A stretch of 5,763 nucleotides of DNA from Deltaproteobacteria bacterium (GTDB taxonomy: Bacteria > Desulfobacterota > Desulfobacteria > Desulfobacterales > B30-G6): contig QMMS01000295.1 in the NCBI GenBank assembly GCA_003647375.1, forward strand, positions 1 to 5,763. The letters run 5' to 3'. How positions within the stretch are numbered: the first letter of the stretch is position 1; every line of letters begins with the position of its first letter. Under the pieces are notes generated by a model that saw nothing but the letters and a program-made list of their open reading frames with translations, was not told where the DNA came from and did no database searches. Made by a program: the position numbers and the translations under genes. Shown here in pieces: positions 1-5,671 of this stretch.

Positions 1-36
1 ATGGTCTTTTTCCGCGATATCGGCGTTGGACGCCAT
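1..36 (-). CDS. 5' end of an unrecognised gene, cut by the window edge
   Basis: Only the first 12 codons are visible (MASNADIAEKDH), reading off the left edge. The ATG at 36-34 is supported by a good Shine-Dalgarno, AGGAG at 48-44 on the minus strand, 7 nt upstream. The gene lies in the same direction as the pyrC operon, 96 nt after the pyrC stop, so it could be the next gene of the operon or have its own control. Its leader is an unusual nested inverted repeat (37-80, listed separately). Twelve residues are too few to assign a family and I do not recognise the protein. I am fairly sure it is a real start because of the SD and spacing. Confidence 0.6.
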   Translation of the reverse strand, partial: MASNADIAEKDH

Positions 37-80
37 GATTTAACTCCTCAAAATAGCACGCTATTACTCCGGGTTAAATC
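37..80 (-). promoter_or_regulatory. Nested inverted repeat around the ribosome binding site of the 36-1 gene
   Basis: Read on the minus strand, GATTTAAC (80-73) pairs perfectly with GTTAAATC (44-37), the 8 nt directly before the ATG. Inside it AATAGC (65-60) and GCTATT (57-52) form a second palindrome. The two arms between them are 7 nt each: one holds CGGAG and the other holds GAGGA, part of the SD. In mRNA this would make a hairpin with the SD in an internal loop and the start codon at its base. In DNA it could be a dyad operator. No T-tract follows, so it is not a standard terminator. The base pairing is seen directly; a regulatory role is inferred. Confidence 0.45.
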
Positions 81-132
81 TGTCGTCCGCCTTGATCTCA
101 CGTAAAAATCCTCATTTCTGGACAGACACCAG

Positions 133-1434
133 TTAAGATTTTTGGTACATGATTCTGCCATTGACAATGGTTAAGACCGGTCCACCCTTTAGTGTCCATT
201 CATCAAAAGGCGTATTGCGGCTTTTGGACTGAAACGATTCAGCATGGACCCGGATTTTCCTGTCTAAGTCGATTACCGTGATGTCTGCAGGTGTATTTGC
301 ATTCAATCCGCAGGGGATATTCAGTATGTTAGACGGGTTGACAGACATTTTACGTATTAAATCAGTTAGAGTCAGATGTCCCTGTGCCACAAGGGTCAAT
401 CCCAGGGAAACTGATGTTTCGAGCCCGACAATTCCGTTGGGGGCTTTTTCGAATGCCACGTTTTTTTCATCGGGGTGATGCGGTGCGTGGTCTGTGGCAA
501 TGGCATCGATGGTACCATCCACAAGACCTTCGATAATGGCTGCTCTGTCTTTAGCTGAGCGCAGGGGTGGGTTCATTTTTGCATTGGTCCCACAAGTCCT
601 GACGGCGCTATGGGTGAGCATGAAGTAATGCGGCGCTGTTTCTGCCGTGACAGAAATTCCTTCATGCTTGGCAGCCCGGATGGCTGCCACAGATTCTCTT
701 GTGCTGACATGGGCAATATGGACGCTTGCCCCCGTAAGATCGGCCAGGGCGATATCCCGTTGGACCATGATGCTTTCGGCGGCGTTGGGAATACCCAGGA
801 TTTTGAGATCCTCCGCAATCTTTCCTTCATTCATGGCACCGTTTCCTGCAAGATCGAGATCCTCGGCGTGCGATATTACCGGAAGCTCATAATTCTTTGC
901 TATTTCAAGTGCCTGTCGCATGAGCCGGCTGCTGGTGACCGGCATGCCGTCATCCGAAAGAGCCACAACCCCGGCCTTTTTCAAATCATCGAACCGGGTC
1001 ATGCGGGTTCCTTCAAGGGAATGGCTGATGGCGGCGCAGGGATAGACCTTTGTCGTACCTGCTTTACGAGCCTCTTCCAGGATGTAGCTGGTGACGGAAG
1101 GCGAATCATTGGTAGGATCGGTATTCGGCATCGTGCAAACACCTGTAAATCCACCATAAACTGCGGCCAGACTGCCGGTCTGGATTGTCTCCTTGTGTTC
1201 ATCGCCGGGTTCCCTGAAATGAACATGCATATCGATGAAGCCGGGTGCTACCACTTTGCCGGCAAGGTCGATGACTTTCAGATTGTCCTGCGCATTGGAT
1301 ACATCATGAATGTTGCCGTCATTTTTTCCGGATGGTATGATGGCTTCGATACGGCCGTTTCTGATCAGAATATCCATCCTGCCGTCCAGATGATCCGGAT
1401 CGATGATATGTCCGCCTTTTAACAGTAAGTCCAT
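133..1434 (-). CDS. pyrC: Dihydroorotase, class I (PyrC)
   Basis: This cytosolic zinc enzyme of the amidohydrolase superfamily interconverts N-carbamoyl-aspartate and dihydroorotate, the third step of de novo UMP synthesis. The protein has 433 residues, normal for the class. Visible motifs are the metal-binding HVHFREPG (H70, H72, with substrate-binding R74), SDDG at 160-163, SHAED with H189, AHVSTRE with H242, MNPPLR with N288, and ATDHAPH with catalytic D315. SDDG stands where other cyclic amidohydrolases have a carboxylated lysine, matching the Asp-bridged type known from Aquifex and Bacillus anthracis. I chose the ATG at 1434, which begins MDLLLKGG. A TTG 7 codons upstream lies inside lepB and adds nothing conserved. 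The gap from the lepB stop is 4 nt, so translation is probably coupled. No pyrB or other pyrimidine gene is in the window. Confidence 0.96.
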   Translation of the reverse strand: MDLLLKGGHIIDPDHLDGRMDILIRNGRIEAIIPSGKNDGNIHDVSNAQDNLKVIDLAGKVVAPGFIDMHVHFREPGDEHKETIQTGSLAAVYGGFTGVCTMPNTDPTNDSPSVTSYILEEARKAGTTKVYPCAAISHSLEGTRMTRFDDLKKAGVVALSDDGMPVTSSRLMRQALEIAKNYELPVISHAEDLDLAGNGAMNEGKIAEDLKILGIPNAAESIMVQRDIALADLTGASVHIAHVSTRESVAAIRAAKHEGISVTAETAPHYFMLTHSAVRTCGTNAKMNPPLRSAKDRAAIIEGLVDGTIDAIATDHAPHHPDEKNVAFEKAPNGIVGLETSVSLGLTLVAQGHLTLTDLIRKMSVNPSNILNIPCGLNANTPADITVIDLDRKIRVHAESFQSKSRNTPFDEWTLKGGPVLTIVNGRIMYQKS

Positions 1435-1438
1435 AGAC

Positions 1439-2110
1439 CTATCTTGAAATATCAAAGAGTCTGCCCCAGCGCACGTAATTCAACAGGGATTGAGAGTTAT
1501 TCTTGTTCCAGGACCAGTAGATCATGAACGCTTTACCCTTGATGGCTTTCAGATTGACAAACCCCCAGAAGCGGCTGTCTTTGCTGTTGTCCCGGTTGTC
1601 ACCCATTACGAACAATGAATCCGGGGGAACGGTCACCGGTCCGAAATTATCCCTTTTGTTGTAGACTGCCGGCATGATGTGCGGGTCTGTATGAATGGCG
1701 TATTCCTGCTCTACCAGTTTGTCGTTCACATATAGCTTTTTATTGCGGACTTCAATGATATCACCTTCAACACCCACAACACGTTTAATAAAGTCGAGTT
1801 TGGGGTTTTCAGGGTATCGAAACACGATGATATCATCTATCCGGGGCTGCTTGATGGAAATAATCGTTTTTTGCACAAATGGAAGCTTGATACCATAGAT
1901 GAATTTGTTGACCAGTATGTGATCGCCGATTTGAAGGGTTTCTTTCATGGAGCCGGAGGGGATTTTAAACGCCTGGACCACGAATGTCCTGATAAAAAGC
2001 GCCAGCAATATGGCGATGGCGATGGCTTCGATGTTTTCGCGCAGACCGCTCTTTTTATTTTCGGGTTTCGTGGATTTTTTCGGATCTGATTGGTTTTTCA
2101 AGTATAGCAC
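1439..2110 (-). CDS. lepB: Signal peptidase I (LepB)
   Basis: This membrane-bound S26 serine protease removes signal peptides from exported proteins on the outer face of the cytoplasmic membrane. The protein has 223 residues. A charged, Lys-rich N-terminus (1-25) is followed by one hydrophobic segment at about 27-47, then the catalytic box PSGSM with nucleophile S54. The general base is K109 in FIKRVVG, and the C-terminal signature is GDNRDNSKDSR at 170-180. One transmembrane segment makes it shorter than the two-span E. coli enzyme, but this is usual in many bacteria. The start is a GTG at 2110 with no convincing SD, 9 nt after the pgpA stop. A TTG three codons later is an alternative, so the exact start is uncertain. 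Re-initiation after pgpA is likely. It ends in TAG, 4 nt before pyrC. Confidence 0.96.
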   Translation of the reverse strand: MLYLKNQSDPKKSTKPENKKSGLRENIEAIAIAILLALFIRTFVVQAFKIPSGSMKETLQIGDHILVNKFIYGIKLPFVQKTIISIKQPRIDDIIVFRYPENPKLDFIKRVVGVEGDIIEVRNKKLYVNDKLVEQEYAIHTDPHIMPAVYNKRDNFGPVTVPPDSLFVMGDNRDNSKDSRFWGFVNLKAIKGKAFMIYWSWNKNNSQSLLNYVRWGRLFDISR

Positions 2111-2119
2111 CTGTAGTGT

Positions 2120-2584
2120 TTAAATATCAAATAGTTGAAGTATAATCCTTAAAGTTATGTTTGCAATAACACCGGCCGCGACATCATCTAATACAATACC
2201 GGTTCCTCCTTTGAATCTTCGTTCCAGAAAACCGATGGGGAATGGCTTGGTGATATCGAGCACCCTGAACAGCACAAAACCGAGTCCTGCTGTGGTGGCA
2301 CTGAAAGGGAGACCGGCAAGCGTAAGGACCATGCCGACGATTTCGTCGATGACGATCGCACCGGGATCCTTTTTCTCCAGGATCTGTTCGGCTTCTCCTG
2401 CAACCCAAATAGCAAATGGAATTGCCAGTGCGATCAGGATAAAAGAAATCGACGAATCAACACTCGATAGCAGCCAGCAGATAGGGAGACCGGCCAGTGT
2501 GCCGAATGATCCCGGAGCAAACGGCATATTACCAAGCAAGCAACCACTCGAAAGAAACAAAATAATTTTCTTTCGCAATGTCAT
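2120..2584 (-). CDS. pgpA: Phosphatidylglycerophosphatase A (PgpA)
   Basis: This inner-membrane phosphatase removes the phosphate from phosphatidylglycerophosphate to give phosphatidylglycerol, the last step of that phospholipid's synthesis. The protein has 154 residues, typical of the family. Conserved blocks seen in order are APGSFGTLAGLP (23-34), KDPGAIVIDEIVGM (72-85), FRVLDITKPFPI (106-117) and GTGIVLDDVAAGVIAN (127-142). The acidic residues D80/E81, D110 and D133/D134 probably serve the Mg-dependent active site. Hydrophobic stretches at about 33-62, 83-108 and 132-153 fit a multi-span membrane protein. The ATG overlaps the larC stop as ATGA and its own SD is weak, so translational coupling to larC is likely. 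Confidence 0.95.
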   Translation of the reverse strand: MTLRKKIILFLSSGCLLGNMPFAPGSFGTLAGLPICWLLSSVDSSISFILIALAIPFAIWVAGEAEQILEKKDPGAIVIDEIVGMVLTLAGLPFSATTAGLGFVLFRVLDITKPFPIGFLERRFKGGTGIVLDDVAAGVIANITLRIILQLFDI

Positions 2585-3822
2585 GGCACGTCTCTATAGT
2601 CTGGGTCGGTTTTTGTCAAGGGGATGGTGGAAAGTTTTGGCGACACGACTTCCCGGTCAATCCGTTCATAAACTTTTTTTATCGGGATCTTATGGGCCAG
2701 GGCAATTTTTTTGCATGATTCATATTCCGGCACCAGGCGGGTGTTTCCTTCCAGATCGGTGATTTTTTTCATCAGGACATCCCCAAAGGCAGTAGAAACG
2801 GTGACGATTTCCCGAATGAGTTTAGTACGACGAATCGGGTGAAATCGAACACCTGTCGATGTGGTTTCGGAAAGAACTCGGTCGATAACAGTGGATCTTG
2901 TTTCCATGTTGCATACAACCTGAATCAATGTTCCGGGTCGGTTTTTTTTCATGAAAACAGGAATCCAGTAAACATCCAGGGCACCGTCCTCAAAAAGTCG
3001 ATCCATAAGATAACCGAATATTTCCGGGTTCATATCGTCCACGCAGGTTTCAACTACAACCACGGTGTCCTCCAGGAGCTCTTGGGTGTTCTCGTCAGAT
3101 AGGGCATGAACCTGGCCCGTTACTACCCGCAGGAGATTGGGTTGTTTGGGGAGATTTCGAGATCCGGCACCATAGCCGATTTTTTCGATCGTCATGGGCG
3201 GCATGTCAACGAAGTCTTTGGCAAGTGCTTTTATGATAGCAGCACCTGTGGGAGTTACCATCTCTTCGGATATTCCCGAACCATAGACCGGAACATCTTT
3301 GAGTATCTCCACCGTCGCCGGCGCAGGTATGGGCAAGGTACCGTGCCGGCAGGCAACAAATCCTTTACCCAGTGGAATCTTAGAAGATAGGATGGTGTCG
3401 ATACCCAGGTATTCAAGGCACAGGGCGGTTCCCACGATATCCAGGATGGAATCAATTGCCCCGACTTCGTGGAAATGAACGTTGGCTTTTTCTACACCGT
3501 GAATCCTGGACTCTGCTTCGGCAACCTGGTCGAAAATGGACAGGCTGGTTTGTCGTACACGGGACGACAGGGAGCACTTCTCAATCATTGATTTAATATC
3601 GCCATAGTGCCTGTGTACTGTCTCTCCTTGCACACGCACTTGAAAATGACGGGCTTGGACCCCGTGAAAGGATACGGATTTTGCGGACAATGAAAATCCA
3701 TCCAATGGCAATCCCAGCAATTGTTCCTGGAGCCATTCCAACGGAACCCCGATATCCAGCAAGGCCCCGATGGTCATATCGCCGCTGATACCCGAGAAGC
3801 AATCAAAATAGGCGATTGTCAT
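2581..3822 (-). CDS. larC: Nickel-pincer cofactor biosynthesis protein LarC (DUF111 family), unsplit
   Basis: LarC is the CTP-dependent nickel insertase (cyclometallase) that puts nickel into pyridinium-3,5-bisthiocarboxylic acid mononucleotide. This completes the pincer cofactor used by lactate racemase LarA and LarA-like epimerases. The protein has 413 residues. Family blocks seen are FDCFSGISGDM (6-16), HRHYGDI (70-76), VHFHEVGAIDSI (115-126), HGTLPIPAPAT (160-170), TPTGAA (190-195) and DDMNPEIFG (262-270), followed by the C-terminal half that corresponds to LarC2. In Lactobacillus plantarum the two halves are joined by programmed frameshifting, whereas here one uninterrupted frame covers both. 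The ATG overlaps the upstream peptidase stop by 4 nt and has an AAGGA SD inside that gene. No larA, larB or larE is in the window. The family call is firm; the substrate enzyme is unknown. Confidence 0.93.
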   Translation of the reverse strand: MTIAYFDCFSGISGDMTIGALLDIGVPLEWLQEQLLGLPLDGFSLSAKSVSFHGVQARHFQVRVQGETVHRHYGDIKSMIEKCSLSSRVRQTSLSIFDQVAEAESRIHGVEKANVHFHEVGAIDSILDIVGTALCLEYLGIDTILSSKIPLGKGFVACRHGTLPIPAPATVEILKDVPVYGSGISEEMVTPTGAAIIKALAKDFVDMPPMTIEKIGYGAGSRNLPKQPNLLRVVTGQVHALSDENTQELLEDTVVVVETCVDDMNPEIFGYLMDRLFEDGALDVYWIPVFMKKNRPGTLIQVVCNMETRSTVIDRVLSETTSTGVRFHPIRRTKLIREIVTVSTAFGDVLMKKITDLEGNTRLVPEYESCKKIALAHKIPIKKVYERIDREVVSPKLSTIPLTKTDPDYRDVP

Positions 3823-4967
3823 GCTGTTTTTCCTTGTGCGTGCAAGCGGATTATTTCCAGCAGAAGTTCGGTTGTTGCCACCATATCATCCAGCTTGACC
3901 GTTTCCTTGATGGTATGCACGTCTGCCATTCCGGTACCAAGCACGCCGAGGTCGATGCCGTGTTGCGAAAAAACATTCGCATCGGCGCCGCCGCCGGTTG
4001 ATTTGCAGGTCATGGTTCTGTTCAAACTGGTAGCTGCCTGACCGGCAAGGGTTACAACACGGTGGTCCTCCGGGATATCTGTACGGGTAAATTCTTTTTC
4101 AACGGTATACTCCAGAAACGGCAGGTTATCTTCGGTGGACTGTTCACGTTGATCTGAAACCACTTTTTGAAAGGAATCCACCATGGCGTTTGTTACCTTG
4201 TTCAGTTTATCTTCATCATGGCTTCGGGCTTCACCTTCCACACGGACACGCTCGGGTACGATATTGATGGCCAGTCCCCCCTCGATGATGCCGATGTTGC
4301 AGGTTGTTTCGTGGTCGATACGGCCAAGTTTCATGCCTGCAATAGCCTTGCCTGCAATCTGGATGGCATTGATCCCGTTTTCCGGCTTGGCGCCGGCATG
4401 GGCGGATTTTCCGTGGACCGTGAAGACAAGGTAATTTGCAGAAGGTGCCCTCGTAATGACTCCCTGGGGGTCCGCAGCATCAAGAGCAAAACCGTATGTA
4501 GCCGATATTATATTGTAATTTAGATTTTTAGCCCCCAGCAGGCCGATCTCTTCGCACACCGTAAATACCACTTCCAGGGGGCCGTGCGGCAGTCTGTTTT
4601 CCTTTAATATCCATAGCACTTCCAGAATAACGGCCAGGGCGCTCTTGTCGTCAGCACCCAGAATGGTATCTCCCTTGCTTGAGAAGACACCATTTTCTAA
4701 AATGGGCTCAACCCCCCTGCCCGGCTCAACCGTGTCCATATGAGCATTCAGGATCATGGGCGGAACCGTTACATCGCCACCAAATCTGGCAATGATATTC
4801 CCGGTTTGCCCCCCGATCTTTTCACCGGCATCATCCTGGGCGATGTCAGCCCCCATGGATGTCAAAATAGTACAAAGCACTTCTGAGATGGCTTTTTCCT
4901 CCTTGGAAACCGAGTCAATACGCACCAGGCGTGAAAACGTTTGGGCCAGTCTTTCTCTGTCGATCAT
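3819..4967 (-). CDS. M20-family metallopeptidase, peptidase T-like
   Basis: This is a cytosolic dizinc exopeptidase-type protein of the PepT-like branch of M20, predicted to cleave small peptides; its true substrate is unknown. The protein has 382 residues. Metal ligands and catalytic residues are visible: NAHMDTV (H76, D78), LGADDKSA (bridging D106), CEEIG (general base E139, ligand E140), ALDAAD (D163) and the C-terminal ligand H351 in DVHT. The lid/dimerisation domain lies at about 175-290, including GKSAHAG (186-192). The ATG at 4967 is chosen because a strong SD, AGGAG at 4979-4975, lies 7 nt upstream. The open frame continues further up but would run through the tRNA gene on the other strand. 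It is the first gene of the minus-strand operon, and its TGA overlaps the larC ATG. Confidence 0.93.
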   Translation of the reverse strand: MIDRERLAQTFSRLVRIDSVSKEEKAISEVLCTILTSMGADIAQDDAGEKIGGQTGNIIARFGGDVTVPPMILNAHMDTVEPGRGVEPILENGVFSSKGDTILGADDKSALAVILEVLWILKENRLPHGPLEVVFTVCEEIGLLGAKNLNYNIISATYGFALDAADPQGVITRAPSANYLVFTVHGKSAHAGAKPENGINAIQIAGKAIAGMKLGRIDHETTCNIGIIEGGLAINIVPERVRVEGEARSHDEDKLNKVTNAMVDSFQKVVSDQREQSTEDNLPFLEYTVEKEFTRTDIPEDHRVVTLAGQAATSLNRTMTCKSTGGGADANVFSQHGIDLGVLGTGMADVHTIKETVKLDDMVATTELLLEIIRLHAQGKTA

Positions 4968-4974
4968 GTGTCCT

Positions 4975-4979
4975 CTCCT
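4975..4979 (-). promoter_or_regulatory. Shine-Dalgarno that fixes the start of the peptidase gene
   Basis: Minus-strand AGGAG sits 7 nt before the ATG at 4967. It decides against the longer open frame that starts inside the tRNA region. A second AGGA follows at 4974-4971, closer to the start. Confidence 0.8.
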
Positions 4980-5007
4980 GTGAATAAAGTCGTTACACGA
5001 TTTTAAG

Positions 5008-5035
5008 TTGACAAAATAGAGAATGCCTATATTAT
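5008..5035 (+). promoter_or_regulatory. Sigma70-type promoter of selC
   Basis: A perfect -35 TTGACA (5008-5013) is followed after 16 bp by TATTAT (5030-5035), which matches the -10 consensus in 5 of 6 bases. The next bases include GCGCG (5038-5042), a GC-rich discriminator typical of stable-RNA promoters. Transcription would start near 5042, about a dozen bases before the tRNA. The sequence match is seen; activity is inferred. Confidence 0.7.
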
Positions 5036-5059
5036 AAGCGCGTTCCTGTCCTATGGAAG
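5031..5059 (-). promoter_or_regulatory. Possible divergent promoter for the peptidase-larC-pgpA-lepB-pyrC operon
   Basis: On the minus strand a perfect TATAAT lies at 5036-5031, inside the same AT-rich box used by the selC promoter. The expected -35 position (about 5059-5054) reads CTTCCA, a poor match that overlaps the first bases of the tRNA gene. Transcription would start near 5024 and give a leader of about 57 nt. I see no better promoter between the tRNA and the peptidase. Confidence is limited by the weak -35. Confidence 0.35.
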
Positions 5060-5152
5060 TGCGCAGCTTACTGGTGAGGCTCCCGGACTTCAAATCCGGT
5101 GTGGGGCGCTAAAACCGTCCCGGGTGGGTTCGATTCCCATGCACTTCCGCCA
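5055..5152 (+). tRNA. selC: Selenocysteine tRNA, anticodon TCA (tRNA-Sec)
   Basis: This tRNA decodes UGA as selenocysteine at SECIS-marked codons, after charging with serine and conversion by SelA. It shows an 8-bp acceptor stem (GGAAGTGC 5055-5062 with GCACTTCC 5141-5148), G discriminator and encoded CCA (5149-5152). The D arm has five pairs, 5065-5069 with 5077-5081. The anticodon stem CCGGA/TCCGG closes the loop CTTCAAA, with TCA at 5090-5092. A long variable arm follows (6-bp stem 5103-5108 with 5116-5121), then a 5-bp T stem with loop TTCGATT. The 8+5 acceptor/T helix, 98-nt length and TCA anticodon are diagnostic of bacterial tRNA-Sec. It is transcribed away from the peptidase operon. 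No clear hairpin-plus-T-tract terminator follows. It implies that the organism makes selenoproteins, though none is seen in this window. Confidence 0.98.
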
Positions 5153-5163
5153 TTATTTCTCAA

Positions 5164-5248
5164 TAAAATCAATAAGTTTAAAAACCTTCCCAAGCACTTC
5201 AATTCTTCGCAATTTCTCTTCTAATATACAAAATAATATCAATAAGTT
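5164..5248 (+). repeat. Pair of 15-nt direct repeats, 70 bp apart
   Basis: TAAAATCAATAAGTT at 5164-5178 recurs as TAATATCAATAAGTT at 5234-5248, matching at 14 of 15 bases. The first copy starts 12 bases after the tRNA end. They could be recombinase binding sites or a remnant duplication. The sequence is AT-rich, so coincidence is less unlikely than in mixed sequence. Confidence 0.5.
5187..5200 (+). repeat. Near-copy of part of the tRNA-Sec 3' end
   Basis: TTCCCAAGCACTTC matches 13 of 14 bases of tRNA positions 5134-5147 (T loop, T stem and acceptor strand), 53 bp downstream in the same orientation. Partial duplication of a tRNA 3' end is a hallmark of integration, but this copy stops short of the discriminator and CCA. 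It is therefore only a candidate degenerate attachment site. Confidence 0.4.
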
Positions 5249-5384
5249 GCAGCTATTCCAAATCGCCTTACTTTTAGCTGCTCGTGGACAAGATGTGAGA
5301 ACATTACACCAAGAACAGCAACTCTTCAATACAATATGTAGGCACAAAGCTTTTCATAAATCTTCAACATAAGTGGTCTATCAT

Positions 5385-5668
5385 TTGTTGGGAGATATCG
5401 TAAATCATGAAATGGTGTTGAATGATGCAGGGCGGATGGTAACGACCTGGCATGAATTACCCCAGCGGTTTTCCAATATCGAATTGATCGAATATGTCAT
5501 CATTGCCATTGTAGGGGTGCCCCTTGAGGGTACCCTAAAAACCGTAGGCGATTCGCCAAAACGGGCAGACACAAGGTCTGCCCCTACAGCGGGATTAGGG
5601 GATATCATCGGCGCTTCAAATCGATCGACACGCACGAATATACAAAGGGTGTAAAGCATCCCAGCATT
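5385..5668 (+). pseudogene. Decayed REP-associated tyrosine transposase (RAYT, IS200-like)
   Basis: Translation gives GDIVNHEMVLNDAGRMV from 5391, then a segment ending in EYVI, then LGDIIGA at 5592-5614, and in the next frame FKSIDTHEYTKGVKHPSI at 5615-5668. From memory, these are the characteristic blocks of one RAYT group of single-strand transposases, which act on palindromic REP sequences. Three lesions are visible. The N-terminal part before GDIV is missing. The MPNHFH motif (the HUH metal site) that should follow EYVI is absent: ATC at 5499 is joined in frame to IAIVG. A base is also missing near 5615, between GA and FKS. The C-terminal half, which follows GVK in relatives, is also gone, with a stop at 5669. 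The copy cannot be active. An embedded palindromic element occupies 5510-5588. Confidence 0.72.
5510..5588 (+). repeat. 79-bp REP/MITE-like palindromic element inside the transposase remnant
   Basis: Exact 8-bp terminal inverted repeats TGTAGGGG (5510-5517) and CCCCTACA (5581-5588) bound three internal hairpins. The first pairs GGGTGCCC (5515-5522) with GGGTACCC (5528-5535), with one G-T pair. The second pairs GGCG (5547-5550) with CGCC (5554-5557). The third pairs GGGCAGAC (5563-5570) with GTCTGCCC (5576-5583), a perfect 8 bp. No target duplication is evident in the flanks. From 5511 on it reads in frame with the transposase for exactly 26 codons without a stop. Elements of this look are dispersed in many genomes and are the presumed substrates of RAYT proteins. 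Confidence 0.65.
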
Positions 5669-5671
5669 TGA

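Larger units (their letters stand above)
5153..5372. other. AT-rich stretch downstream of selC without a supportable gene
   Basis: About 220 bp separate the tRNA from the transposase remnant. Two short open frames cross it, one starting inside the tRNA on the plus strand and one of 64 codons on the minus strand. Neither has a convincing start signal or recognisable family features. The stretch holds an imperfect direct repeat and a near-copy of part of the tRNA 3' end (both listed separately). It may be residue of an integrated element, but nothing proves that. Confidence 0.5.

Noticed and set aside
610..1422. Long plus-strand open frame of 270 codons opposite pyrC
   Set aside because: It lies antisense to a firmly identified dihydroorotase, and its translation has no recognisable domain. 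It is a shadow of the pyrC codon pattern.
1435..1455. Upstream TTG start for pyrC
   Set aside because: It adds seven residues encoded inside the lepB end, has no SD, and the ATG at 1434 begins directly at the conserved N-terminal strand.
2581..3822. Programmed frameshift within larC, as in Lactobacillus
   Set aside because: Both halves are encoded in one uninterrupted frame, so no frameshift is needed.
4968..5093. A 42-residue N-terminal extension of the peptidase
   Set aside because: It would run into the tRNA-Sec gene on the opposite strand and has no SD. The ATG at 4967 has a strong SD and begins just where M20 homology is expected.
5164..5248. Direct repeats as a minimal CRISPR array
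   Set aside because: There are only two imperfect 15-nt copies, no regular repeat-spacer series and no cas genes.
5153..5347. Minus-strand 64-codon frame ending at the tRNA boundary
   Set aside because: It is Cys-rich and AT-driven, with no SD and no known motif. It cannot be told from chance.
5124..5372. Plus-strand open frame starting within the tRNA
   Set aside because: Its start lies in the T arm of the tRNA, and I recognise no family in its product. It has no independent support.
5515..5535. GGGTGCCC/GGGTACCC hairpin as a rho-independent terminator for selC
   Set aside because: It is over 350 bp from the tRNA and has no T-tract after it. It belongs to the REP-like element.
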